This document shows positions 18,208 through 27,216 of a stretch of 64,000 nt of DNA, in pieces (within the stretch, counting starts at the first letter, position 1; the number at the start of each line of letters is the position of its first letter). A program made the position numbers and the translations under genes. Location: contig NZ_FNGA01000002.1 of the NCBI RefSeq assembly GCF_900101105.1, positions 294,964 through 358,963 of the forward strand, in the 5' to 3' direction. The DNA is from Maridesulfovibrio ferrireducens. Its GTDB lineage: Bacteria; Desulfobacterota; Desulfovibrionia; Desulfovibrionales; Desulfovibrionaceae. A model generated the notes under the pieces. It searched no databases. It was not told the origin of the DNA and saw nothing but the letters and a program-made list of their open reading frames with translations.

Positions 18208-19230
18208 CTATAAGTTACGTTCCTTTAAACCGAGGATTTTTTGGATCTTCGGCTGTGATAAATTTTCCTTGGTCACCAGATAGACTTCTGTCACGGTCTC
18301 TAAAGGAATTTTCTTCCCTCTGGCTGCCATTGCTGCCTGAGCCACGGCAATTCTGCCTATCTTATAAGGATCTTGAGCTATTCCCGCAAGAATATAACCT
18401 TCTTCTATCTTCTGGATCATCTCTGGATCTGGATTAAATACTACAAATGCCAAATCCTTACGTTTCCCCATTTTTTCAAAAAGTTCAAAAATAACTTCGC
18501 TGCTACTTTCATTCAGGCCAACGACTGCATCCAGCTTTGGATTCTTCTTCGAATCCATTCCATCGCTCCACATGGTGGCCCGAATCTTTGCCAAAGCTAT
18601 TTCCGAATCTCCGCCAATATACATCGACTTGCTTATTTTAAGCTTAGACCCCGAATTCTGCAATTGCATTTTGAATCCCTTAACTCGCATGTGCACCGGG
18701 TTGTTTCCTCTCTTGAACAGCCCCAGCCCCACTTTGCCGGAACCTTCCAGCTTTTTGTCCAGATATTCAGCCGCCAGCATACCACCTTTAAAATTATCGG
18801 AATGAATACTACCGATTTTTGCGCCATTAAATGTCTCTGAAACCATCTGAATTATCGGTATTCCCGCACGCAAGACTTTATCCAATGATTTCTGCATCTT
18901 AAACTTACGAATTGGAGAAATCACAATTGCGTCGACATTATTATTAATGCACCAGTCGACCTTACTTTCCTGTTCCTTGAAACTTCCAAATCCTGCTGGA
19001 GCAATCCAAAGAAGTTCGATACCACTATCCTCATTCGCTGTGCTCTCGGCTCCTTTTTTCAATAATTTCCAAAAATCAAGATCACCACGTTCCGGTATTA
19101 CTGCAATGGAAAGTTTTTTGGGTGCAACTGCATCTGCAACTCTTGTCTGGATTGGGTTCAACATTATGACAACAAACAAAAAGATTATAACCGACAATTT
19201 ACTTTTCAAGTTAAAGCTCCGCACACTCAT
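18208..19230 (-). CDS. Periplasmic sugar-type substrate-binding protein, orphan
   Basis: Signal peptide at residues 1 to about 33 (hydrophobic VIIFLFVVIML), then a type I periplasmic binding fold of the ribose/xylose kind (Peripla_BP_4): LSIAVIPERGDLDFWKLL, VDAIVISPI, SDNFKGGMLAAEYLDKKL, LDAVVGLNESSSEVIFELF. AAAGGAG lies upstream of the ATG. No ABC transporter genes are adjacent, so it may serve a transporter elsewhere or act as a sensor of a sugar-like ligand. Confidence 0.8.
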   Translation of the reverse strand: MSVRSFNLKSKLSVIIFLFVVIMLNPIQTRVADAVAPKKLSIAVIPERGDLDFWKLLKKGAESTANEDSGIELLWIAPAGFGSFKEQESKVDWCINNNVDAIVISPIRKFKMQKSLDKVLRAGIPIIQMVSETFNGAKIGSIHSDNFKGGMLAAEYLDKKLEGSGKVGLGLFKRGNNPVHMRVKGFKMQLQNSGSKLKISKSMYIGGDSEIALAKIRATMWSDGMDSKKNPKLDAVVGLNESSSEVIFELFEKMGKRKDLAFVVFNPDPEMIQKIEEGYILAGIAQDPYKIGRIAVAQAAMAARGKKIPLETVTEVYLVTKENLSQPKIQKILGLKERNL

Positions 19231-19361
19231 CCTATCTCCTTTATTATCTTCACCGTTGCTAAATAATTTTGAATAAATTTAGACACCGGAATACGGGGCA
19301 TAAATCAATCATGATATTCACAAAAATATGTGCCAGAAATTTCGCAGCAGCAATACAAAAT

Positions 19362-19922
19362 TCAGTCAGAAACATCTCCGCCCACAAATCCCAAAGATCC
19401 AGAACACGCCAAGCTCACTATACATGCGACAATCAACGCGCAAAGAAGACTCAACAACACGAATAGCGCGGAAAAAGACCAGCCGAATGAAGCCACCAAT
19501 ACCGGGAAAAGTACAGGTTTGACTGAACGGCAGGCTATAAAATTAGCTACGTGAAAATCCGAAGCTCCTTTTTCCTTCAAAGACTTAAATAATGGATACC
19601 AAGCATAAATCGGCCCCATGGAGAGAATTCCTGCCAATGAAGAAAAACATATGCTTTTTAACCCGGATTTTCTACCGAGAAAAGATGTTACAGTTGCTGA
19701 TGACAAAAAACGATTAAACAGCACCATAATAATAAGAGCCAGACAAAGGGGCAAAGCTATCTGATGGAACATTAAACCGCTGATGTGCAGGGCGCGGTCA
19801 GTAGCCGCTGGCGCAAGCAGTAATCCAAATCCGTATAAAGCCGCGATAGCCAAAGGAAACAACCATGGTTTTAGAAAAGATCCAAAACGGAAAAGAATTG
19901 AAGAACCACTGTATTTGTTCAT
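19362..19922 (-). CDS. Half-permease, C-terminal partner of a split permease
   Basis: A 186-residue membrane protein with about five membrane segments. ILSMGPIYAWYPLFKSLKEKG matches one of the two repeated motifs of the PF03773-type permease (ArsP-like) family. Its ATG overlaps the stop of the upstream gene (ATGA), so the two halves are probably translationally coupled and assemble together. The substrate is unknown. Confidence 0.65.
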   Translation of the reverse strand: MNKYSGSSILFRFGSFLKPWLFPLAIAALYGFGLLLAPAATDRALHISGLMFHQIALPLCLALIIMVLFNRFLSSATVTSFLGRKSGLKSICFSSLAGILSMGPIYAWYPLFKSLKEKGASDFHVANFIACRSVKPVLFPVLVASFGWSFSALFVLLSLLCALIVACIVSLACSGSLGFVGGDVSD

Positions 19923-20707
19923 ACGCCGCCTCTCAACAAGAATACAACCAAAGAGACAAAGACGACCACTACAAATCCAGCCGCATTGCGTACCAATGCA
20001 AAACGTAACCCCAGAGCAGCAGACTCAGCAGGAATTTGAATCACGCCCACGCTGACCCAAGCCAGCATTAAGGCCATAACTCCGGTCAACCCCACTCCGG
20101 CTTCCAGCAAACCATGACCTATAACATAACTGTTTACAGGATTTCCAGCCATAATACTCCCAAGACTCGCTCCCCAGAATGAATCATACAGGGCCGAACC
20201 GGAAAATAAAGACAACAGCGTTTGTTCCGGCACAAATCCCCGAAACAGGCTCAGCAGCAGAATAACACCTACCAGCCGCGGCAAAAGGGTATAAAACTGA
20301 CGCAAACCTTTAAGCAAGGCCTCAATCCATTCATCTCTTATTGTTACTTGTTCAACTTTTACTTCGTTGCACTCCGAAGCTGGAAGGGATTGTTCCGAGT
20401 GCAAATAGGCCGACAAAGCTTCGCTCACAGGTCCGGAAACATGATTAATGACATGAATACCTTGTTTTCCCAAAGTCTTAACAATATGCGGCGCAACCTG
20501 ACCTACGAGAACAGTTCGAGCCCCCATGCCCACAACTTGCGAAATGATCTGTACTCCTGCTCCGGGCCCAGCCGAGCGCGAGGGGCCAGCCATGACCTCA
20601 AAAGACATATCATCGGTTTCAAGAATCAATAGATAGGCGGCTGTACCCAGCTTTTGTTCCACCTTACCGTTCATATCAGGTGTAGTACTTGGAATGGCTA
20701 TTTTCAT
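19919..20707 (-). CDS. NifX-type cofactor-binding domain fused to a half-permease
   Basis: Residues 1 to about 105 resemble the dinitrogenase iron-molybdenum cofactor-binding fold (MKIAIPSTTPDMNGKVEQKLG, GVQIISQVVGMGARTVLVG). Residues about 130-262 carry four membrane segments with GSIMAGNPVNSYVIGHGLLE, the other repeated motif of the PF03773-like permease. GAGG lies upstream of the ATG. Together with the overlapping downstream gene it would form a complete permease with a soluble metal-cluster sensing or delivery domain. This is an inference from domain content; the transported substrate is not known. Confidence 0.65.
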   Translation of the reverse strand: MKIAIPSTTPDMNGKVEQKLGTAAYLLILETDDMSFEVMAGPSRSAGPGAGVQIISQVVGMGARTVLVGQVAPHIVKTLGKQGIHVINHVSGPVSEALSAYLHSEQSLPASECNEVKVEQVTIRDEWIEALLKGLRQFYTLLPRLVGVILLLSLFRGFVPEQTLLSLFSGSALYDSFWGASLGSIMAGNPVNSYVIGHGLLEAGVGLTGVMALMLAWVSVGVIQIPAESAALGLRFALVRNAAGFVVVVFVSLVVFLLRGGV

Positions 20708-20946
20708 GCGACCTCTAAGAGTCTGTATTTTTGAGGTTAATTTTTAAGGTTAAACTGTTACTGGTAATCCTTCTTAGGACGTAAAATATGCAAAGCGATT
20801 TCATCACAGCTTTCTAAACTCTGCACTTCTACACGCAAACAAAGCCAGTATTATTATTTCTAGACCACTTATTTATACATACGTACTTGTTAAACTTTTA
20901 CTTTTTAGATATCAAATCATGTCTTGACCATAATGGAGGTACTCGA
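20708..20946. promoter_or_regulatory. Divergent control region for the permease and envelope operons
   Basis: AT-rich region between divergently transcribed genes. It must hold promoters for both sides, but I could not assign hexamers confidently. Confidence 0.35.
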
Positions 20947-21828
20947 GTGATCCGTAACTTATTTTCCGTACTCTTTTTTGTTCTACTATATTGTGTATCA
21001 ATCAATCCCGCTTTCGCAGCTGATTTACCCAGAATTATGATTGCTGGAGATGGTTTCGACCCAGGAACCCTCTCTCGTGATTCACGCCCTTTTACGCAAG
21101 TTCTTAATTCAATTTCAAATTCTCTGCTTAATCAAGGGTTCGACGTAAAAGATGAAGCTGCTTTATCTTCCACGTCTCATCTCCGGGGGAAAACAAACAG
21201 AAATGAAGCTGAATTAATCGAGACTGCAAAAGATTTAGGCATTGATATTATTGTCATTTTTTCCATTTATCCCAACAAGAAAAACGATAATAATACAGTG
21301 CGAATCAGACCTCGTGTGGCAGGACGCTTGGTCTCGGTTTATGATGGCTCCAAACTGGGTAATTTCGACATAAAATCTCAAATATCGAAACCGATAGAAA
21401 AACCTTATTCACGAAATGATGAATTGGAAGCTCTCTCGGACATTTCAGCAATACTGGGCCAGGAAGTTGGGGACGTTTTGGCTGAGCGTATTGCTGGATA
21501 TGTTGACGCTGAAGGCGGACGCCTACAGGAATGGGTTATGGTTTTTGATGGATTCAATAACTATGAAATAATGGATATTGAAGACACCATCCAAACATTT
21601 TCAGGTTACGATTCGCACCGAATTAAGTCTAATTCCCAGAATTCTGAAAGACATAGTGAACTCTTTTACAGGTCTAGCGTTGATTCCGCAAAGCTAAAAA
21701 GAAATCTTGTTCGGATGTTTAAGAAGCTTAATCTAAAAAGTTCCATATATATATCCGGATTACAAGTTCATGCAGTCCGAAATAAAAAAATGAAGATGAA
21801 CCGAGTTCAACAGCAGAACAGCTGGTAA
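20947..21828 (+). CDS. Secreted protein of an envelope operon
   Basis: The GTG at 20947 is preceded by GGAGG and opens directly onto a signal peptide (LFSVLFFVLLYCVSINPAFA, cleavage after about residue 24). The mature part has DLGIDIIVIFSIYP and a possible repeated alpha/beta arrangement reminiscent of TolB- or CsgG-like periplasmic proteins, but no catalytic motif. An upstream ATG at 20887 would place the signal peptide inside the chain. It heads five co-oriented genes encoding envelope proteins. The function is unknown. Confidence 0.65.
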   Translation: MIRNLFSVLFFVLLYCVSINPAFAADLPRIMIAGDGFDPGTLSRDSRPFTQVLNSISNSLLNQGFDVKDEAALSSTSHLRGKTNRNEAELIETAKDLGIDIIVIFSIYPNKKNDNNTVRIRPRVAGRLVSVYDGSKLGNFDIKSQISKPIEKPYSRNDELEALSDISAILGQEVGDVLAERIAGYVDAEGGRLQEWVMVFDGFNNYEIMDIEDTIQTFSGYDSHRIKSNSQNSERHSELFYRSSVDSAKLKRNLVRMFKKLNLKSSIYISGLQVHAVRNKKMKMNRVQQQNSW

Positions 21829-21911
21829 GCATCTTCTAATCAGCAATAATATTGATATAAATTACAAAAAACATTTTGCATTTTTTCATGCGCTCATCTT
21901 TGGAGGAATTG

Positions 21912-22919
21912 ATGAAGTTAAATAGGTTTTTAATCATAACGACAAGTCTGTCTTTTTTGTTGCTTGCAGGGTGCGCGGTAAAAAGGCCCACCCCTAATGC
22001 GGAAGTCAATTTTGAAGTACCTTCCAAACTTTCAATCATAAAAAAAGATTCCCTGCTAAGAGTTATCCCGACAACAAGCACCAAAAAAGAGACTCCCGGT
22101 TTTGCCCGAGAGCTCGCGGCAAAACTAAACCATGCCGGTTATTTTAAAGTTGGAAACGGACCGAATCCCCGATATGTTCTCAATTTAGATACTTTTTGGG
22201 CTGATCGATGTGACAATTCAAAACAGACTTCATATAATGTCCGCTACTATAAAAAACCCATAGAAAACAAAGATGGAAGCGGACATGATATTATGGTTAA
22301 AGACTATGGGGCCTCATATACCGCCGCGCTTGTTGGAGGCGTAAGTATTTATCAAATCAACAATCTGGAGCCATTGGCTTATTTCAATGTAGTCGCGAAA
22401 GATACCAAATGGGTTAGAGAGCAAAATAAGAACAAAGCAAAAGTTTCTTGTGACACCAAGGGAACGCGCAGCAAACTAATGGCTGAGATTATAAAAAACA
22501 TTGACGGACTGTTATCTAAAGAACGGCGTAATGTTCCTGTAATATTTCCAAGTGGCGGAGACACAGAAGCAAAAGAACTTATTCTTTCTAATCAAATTAA
22601 AAAAGCCCACAAAAAATTAGAATCACTGGTTACACCTGTTCCTCTGTCTGATCTTACTCCTGCCCGCTATGAACAATGGGAAAAAGAAGCTGAGCTGAAT
22701 CAAACTCCTAAACGAGTTATGTCTGAAGATCTGGCGAATTTTTACCTGCTGTATATGACAAAAGAAGCTAGAGGGATATCCGAGCAAAGCGCGGAAATTA
22801 TTCATGATGGCTATGCAAGAATATTGTTGCTTGCGGAAGATAAGACTTTGATTAATGCAACCGCGGATTCAATGGCAAGATTGGAAGAAACTGCAAAACG
22901 TTTAGGCATTATGCTCTAG
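21912..22919 (+). CDS. Lipoprotein of the envelope operon
   Basis: Signal peptide with lipobox LLAGC near residue 20, after GGAGG at the ATG at 21912. The body carries SLLRVIPTTSTKKETPG and a GGVSIYQINNLEPLAYFNV segment, and a helical C-terminal part. A role as outer membrane lipoprotein is inferred from the lipobox. The family is not recognised. The next gene begins 18 bases later. Confidence 0.7.
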   Translation: MKLNRFLIITTSLSFLLLAGCAVKRPTPNAEVNFEVPSKLSIIKKDSLLRVIPTTSTKKETPGFARELAAKLNHAGYFKVGNGPNPRYVLNLDTFWADRCDNSKQTSYNVRYYKKPIENKDGSGHDIMVKDYGASYTAALVGGVSIYQINNLEPLAYFNVVAKDTKWVREQNKNKAKVSCDTKGTRSKLMAEIIKNIDGLLSKERRNVPVIFPSGGDTEAKELILSNQIKKAHKKLESLVTPVPLSDLTPARYEQWEKEAELNQTPKRVMSEDLANFYLLYMTKEARGISEQSAEIIHDGYARILLLAEDKTLINATADSMARLEETAKRLGIML

Positions 22920-22937
22920 ATTTATAAGGTAATTAAT

Positions 22938-24176
22938 ATGTTAAAAAAAATCTATACAATAGGCTTAAGCGTTTGTCTGGCTTTAATTATTTTAACTGCT
23001 TCTGGGTGTAAAACCACCAAAAAAATGGTTTATGCTGAGTACATAATGCCCCCAATTGCTTTCTCAGATGTAGCCAGCATTGAAAGAATAAATATCGATA
23101 AACCAAAAATTAAAATATCTGGAGTTGGTAAAAGAACATCTAAAAGCATAAGAAATGTTTTTACCAATACAATCGTTAACGATTTCAGTTCTAAGCTATA
23201 CTTTAACGGGTATATTAAACCTTCTGATGAAATATACGGAGATATTGAAGGTCTAAAAGCTGTACGAAAGAAATTAGCGCACTCTAAACACGGGTATGCC
23301 GTTAAAATAGTAAAAGTACGTAAACCGGCAAAGCTCAAAGTTTACGCAACAATAAACTACAAAAGAACTAAAGGTGTAGACAAGATAAACACTACACTTG
23401 TTACTCAAAGCTATAGCATTATAACAAACAAAAATGGTGTTCCATGTACAAAAGCAAACAAGCCTACCAAGAAAGTTGTAACCAATAAAGTTTCATATAT
23501 TGAAGTTAAAGCAAAAGGCAGCTTAGTTTGTACGTTGTATGATTGCTCCGGAAAAAAACTCTATTCTAGAAAATTTGACGATCTTGAATTTGAAAATAAG
23601 GCTGGTGGTGATGCCGGCAGTAACTCGGAAGCACCTTATCTTGAAGTTGCACAAAATCTATTCAACGACGCAATCTCAAAAGTTGTAATGGACATATCTC
23701 CGCACCGTGAATCAAGATCCCTGTTAGTCAATGAAAAAGGTGATTCTTCCGTAGTGGCCTTGATAAAGGGAACTGCTTTTTATGACGCATTTAATAAGCT
23801 TGGACCGATTGTTGAGGCAGAAGAAAAAACTATGGATAAATTGTCTGCAGAAATTAATTCGAAATATGATCAATTAATTACAAACGCTGAAGATCCAGAA
23901 AAAAAAGCAGATCTCGAACAGAAAAGAACTAATGACCTGATCGATATAACAAAAGACTATTCTCCTGATTATGAAAACATGGCAATTATCTTGGAAATTA
24001 TCGGGGATAGAAACGAAGCCCTAGAATACTATGAAATGGCAGCAAAAGCAGATCCTGAAAACATTCGTGCAAGCGAATCCTGTTTGCGGGTCCAAAAATT
24101 AGTAGCGGCTTCAAGCTGCCTTAAGAATCCTAATAAAATAAATAACTACCAGCAGAAAAAATACGAGGATCAATAA
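22938..24176 (+). CDS. Lipoprotein with C-terminal TPR-like region
   Basis: The lipobox is TASGC near residue 23. The N-terminal half has beta-rich segments (IKISGVGKRTSKSIRNVF and SYIEVKAKGSLVCTLYDCSG) like CsgG/LpoB-type lipoproteins. Near the C-terminus AIILEIIGDRNEALEYYEMA is a tetratricopeptide-like unit, suitable for protein contacts. The stop is directly followed by the start of the next gene. The role is unknown. Confidence 0.7.
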   Translation: MLKKIYTIGLSVCLALIILTASGCKTTKKMVYAEYIMPPIAFSDVASIERINIDKPKIKISGVGKRTSKSIRNVFTNTIVNDFSSKLYFNGYIKPSDEIYGDIEGLKAVRKKLAHSKHGYAVKIVKVRKPAKLKVYATINYKRTKGVDKINTTLVTQSYSIITNKNGVPCTKANKPTKKVVTNKVSYIEVKAKGSLVCTLYDCSGKKLYSRKFDDLEFENKAGGDAGSNSEAPYLEVAQNLFNDAISKVVMDISPHRESRSLLVNEKGDSSVVALIKGTAFYDAFNKLGPIVEAEEKTMDKLSAEINSKYDQLITNAEDPEKKADLEQKRTNDLIDITKDYSPDYENMAIILEIIGDRNEALEYYEMAAKADPENIRASESCLRVQKLVAASSCLKNPNKINNYQQKKYEDQ

Positions 24177-25604
24177 ATGCGTAAAATATACATTGCTTTT
24201 ACAATTTTACTTACCATGGTCTGCATGATTTCTGGCTGTGCACCGAAAGTAAAAATAAAACTACTTGCCCCGGGCGAAATCAAAATATCTGGTATCAGTA
24301 AAATTGCGGTATTGCCTTTCAATTCTGTTTCTCCAAACCTTGCAACCGGCAAATATACCGCAAACAAAAAGGCTTGCGAACTAGCTCGCCGCTGTGTGGA
24401 AAGTACTCTCTATAGCGAGCCTCATTTTCAGCTAGTAGATTTAGATCTGGAAAAAAAACTTGTCAAAATCAATAAAAGAGCAAAACCGGGCGACCGCCTA
24501 GACGGTGTTCTTTACGGGCAAGTTTGGTGGCAGATTTCTGATGAATATAAAAATTACATGCCAAGTAAAATGTCCCTGTCTAGATGGGTTGTCCGGGAAT
24601 ATGTATGTGGAAAAACAGACAAGGGAAAACCTATTTATTGTTCTAAATCTTTGGTTACTCAAAGACAGGATAACTTTTATAAATCACACTATAGAACTGT
24701 TACAGCAAGTTTGATGATGAGTTTGTCGGTTTATAGACTCACCCCTAACGGGCAAGTTGAAAAAGTTGCACAGGTTTTTGAAATTGCAAAAAAACCGGCA
24801 ATCATTAGTAATGGTCATTTTTCAACAAATATTGAGCTTATAGCATTTAAAAAAGCCAAAAACAGAGTAACTACTTTAACGACAAAAGAAGGATTCGGTT
24901 TTCCCGATATTTCCCAACTAACAAGTTTATGGACTCCAAGCTCCGCTTCCCAAGGAAAAACAGCTCTTGATAATGAAGTGACCAACATAACCGAAAGCAT
25001 ACCTACCTCTGTGGGTATGAAAAATGACCTGGCAAACACTGTTTCCACACGCCTTAAGAACTTAATCCAACCTCATTCCGAAGAATTTGACATTTCGATG
25101 CATGGCCTCGACAAAAAAACACAAACTATGTTCATGACTGAAGCTTTTAGGGGGTTAACTAAGTATTTGGCTCTTAAAATCGCCAATAAAGATACAGAGC
25201 TAGCTCAGCAACTTTTAGACTCTCTGGAGTTTGAAGAAATAACTAAAGAAATGCTTATCAGAAAGATGCAGGGTGAATATGCTGAAAAACAGGCAGAACT
25301 TCCTGCTGAAGAAAGAATTCCATTTGTCAAACCGAACTTAGAAGAAATAACCAGTTCAGCAAACTCATACTTGGACAGCCATTTAAGCGATATATACAAT
25401 TTAGCGTTATCGTTTGAAGGAATTGGAGACTTTAACAGATCTTTAGAAATATATCGCTTTGGTTTCAATGAGTATGCAAATACAGATCAGGATTTTGCTG
25501 ACGGCATAGGACGTTGCACACTTGCTTTGGATATGGATGCTAGAAATAGTGAAGCTTACAGGGCGCTAGAGGACTCTCAAGAAACAACAAAAATGAGTAA
25601 TTAG
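24177..25604 (+). CDS. CsgG/TolB-like lipoprotein with TPR-like tail
   Basis: The lipobox is MISGC near residue 21. ISKIAVLPFNSVSPN is the beta-strand signature of CsgG/TolB-type proteins, followed by RLDGVLYGQVWWQISDEY. The C-terminal section LALSFEGIGDFNRSLEIYRF is TPR-like, as in the preceding gene, so the two are likely paralogous partners. It is part of the five-gene envelope operon. Confidence 0.7.
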   Translation: MRKIYIAFTILLTMVCMISGCAPKVKIKLLAPGEIKISGISKIAVLPFNSVSPNLATGKYTANKKACELARRCVESTLYSEPHFQLVDLDLEKKLVKINKRAKPGDRLDGVLYGQVWWQISDEYKNYMPSKMSLSRWVVREYVCGKTDKGKPIYCSKSLVTQRQDNFYKSHYRTVTASLMMSLSVYRLTPNGQVEKVAQVFEIAKKPAIISNGHFSTNIELIAFKKAKNRVTTLTTKEGFGFPDISQLTSLWTPSSASQGKTALDNEVTNITESIPTSVGMKNDLANTVSTRLKNLIQPHSEEFDISMHGLDKKTQTMFMTEAFRGLTKYLALKIANKDTELAQQLLDSLEFEEITKEMLIRKMQGEYAEKQAELPAEERIPFVKPNLEEITSSANSYLDSHLSDIYNLALSFEGIGDFNRSLEIYRFGFNEYANTDQDFADGIGRCTLALDMDARNSEAYRALEDSQETTKMSN

Positions 25605-25613
25605 GTGGCTGAA

Positions 25614-26879
25614 ATGACTTACCGAGTTTCACAAACAACAGCCATAGTGCTTGCTGTTCTCATTTTTATGTTAACAGCCTCAATAGGAAATGCCTACGAA
25701 GATATAGGTGTTTCCGTCACAGTAAAAGGTAAACGCAGTTTCAAAGCTAAAAAACAAGCAAAGCTTCTAGCTGGAAAACAAGCTATAATCAGCTACCTGA
25801 AACGAGTCAGCCCGGCAGCCGTAGGTACCTCATGTGCCAAGCAGTTAGTTGATGACAGAGCCGCGTTTATCAAGCGAGTCACATCCCAAGGCATTTCTCA
25901 GATTGGCGATTCTATGGAAGCGTCATATCTAATACGCATTGATGATGAAAAACTTAACTACACTCTTGAAGAATTGGGTTGCGGGCCACAAAGCGGAGCA
26001 GCAAAGGTTATAATCCTGATCATGGAAGAACCGCCATCAACGGCCAATATATCTATGATACTCAATCCGGAGGATTCTTCAGGTGTAAGAAAACTGCGCG
26101 GTTTAGGGCCGTTTGTGGTTTTCTATACTTCGTACCAACGGGCAATCAGGGATACAATAATCAGTAAAGCAAATCAGGAAGGACTTAAACTTACCAGACT
26201 GGATACTTTTAATGAATTCCAGAAGATGAAGATGTCAAACGATGACCCCCTGGTTGGAGTTTACTTTGACGGAGAATCAGAAGATTTTGTAATAAACAGA
26301 AGACTTTTGAATATTGTTCGAACAAAATTTGCAGCGCAAAATACAATTATTCTTTATTATAGAATTGCATCTTTATATTTTGACCAGACCACAAGAGAAT
26401 TGAAAGCAGCTATAGCAATTTCTCTGTATGATTTAAATTCAGGAGAAACTAAATCTGTGGGTAGTCAGGATTTTATGGTTATGGTTCCTGCAGGACAACC
26501 CAGTGTAGCCATTCGTGATGGATTAACAGAAGTGGCATCTAGCGCAGCATCCCTGCTTATGAATAAAGCCAAGAAACAAATAAGAAGAATGGCTTCCATG
26601 GCTCAGGTTCATGCACAAAAAGAAAAGACACTGCCTGTAACTGTTAGTGTACATCTAAATTCCAAGAGAACTATGTACAAAGTTAAAAAATCTCTTAACC
26701 CGGAAATGATTCAATACTCTGAAATAAAATCTGAAAATCTTATTTTAAAATTGGCTGAAGGAGTTCCTGCAGATGACTTTGTATTCGAAGAACTCCTTGA
26801 AGTGCTCGAAGGAATGGGGATAATAATTCCTGAAAAGAATATCCACTTCAACGGACAAAAAGTTTTGATACAACAATAA
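25614..26879 (+). CDS. Secreted protein ending the envelope operon
   Basis: A signal peptide (TAIVLAVLIFMLTASIGNAY) precedes a mature region beginning DIGVSVTVKGKRSFKAKKQA. Alternating Lys-rich helices and strands with GPFVVFYTSYQRAIRDTII suggest a FlgT/CsgG-like periplasmic fold, without certainty. I start at the ATG at 25614, behind AGGTGG, although a GTG directly abutting the previous stop (25605) is also possible. A strong terminator follows the gene. Confidence 0.65.
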   Translation: MTYRVSQTTAIVLAVLIFMLTASIGNAYEDIGVSVTVKGKRSFKAKKQAKLLAGKQAIISYLKRVSPAAVGTSCAKQLVDDRAAFIKRVTSQGISQIGDSMEASYLIRIDDEKLNYTLEELGCGPQSGAAKVIILIMEEPPSTANISMILNPEDSSGVRKLRGLGPFVVFYTSYQRAIRDTIISKANQEGLKLTRLDTFNEFQKMKMSNDDPLVGVYFDGESEDFVINRRLLNIVRTKFAAQNTIILYYRIASLYFDQTTRELKAAIAISLYDLNSGETKSVGSQDFMVMVPAGQPSVAIRDGLTEVASSAASLLMNKAKKQIRRMASMAQVHAQKEKTLPVTVSVHLNSKRTMYKVKKSLNPEMIQYSEIKSENLILKLAEGVPADDFVFEELLEVLEGMGIIIPEKNIHFNGQKVLIQQ

Positions 26880-26890
26880 GACTTTATAAT

Positions 26891-26936
26891 AAAACCTTTT
26901 TCATATCGGTATCATGCCGATATGAAAAAGGTTTTT
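26891..26936 (+). terminator. Strong intrinsic terminator
   Basis: A long perfect stem (AAAACCTTTTTCATATCGG with its complement at 26917-26935) with a 7-base loop ends in a T-run. It closes the five-gene envelope operon. Confidence 0.9.
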
Positions 26937-27216
26937 AAATGCGTTAAACTTTACTAATCCTGCCATAATAATATTTACGGGCAATCCCCCTTCCCTACCC
27001 CTTCATATAAGCTATTCACAGCAACACTTCCTTACTTGATCTTCGTATTAAGCCATAATTTAAGCGCATTAAAAACAGCAAAAAAAATACAAAGTATATT
27101 GGCTTAGCTAAACTTACAAATCTAAGTTGTATAAAAAGATCTAATATCTTAGTCTAAAAATAATTATACATGCTGTACTTCTTAAATCCTCTCCGTCAAC
27201 CGTAAGAATACGCACA
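26937..27216. promoter_or_regulatory. Leader region of the signalling and polysaccharide block
   Basis: AT-rich stretch between the terminator and the first REC gene; no coding frame. Presumed promoter region of the large operon. No clear -35/-10 or -24/-12 was identified. Confidence 0.35.

Noticed and set aside
18373..18840. Plus-strand frame of 155 codons opposite the binding protein gene
   Set aside because: It is antisense to a well-supported gene and has unusual composition rich in Phe, His and Cys.
20222..20632. Plus-strand frame opposite the NifX-domain permease gene
   Set aside because: It is a shadow frame; the permease on the other strand has clear domains and a ribosome site.
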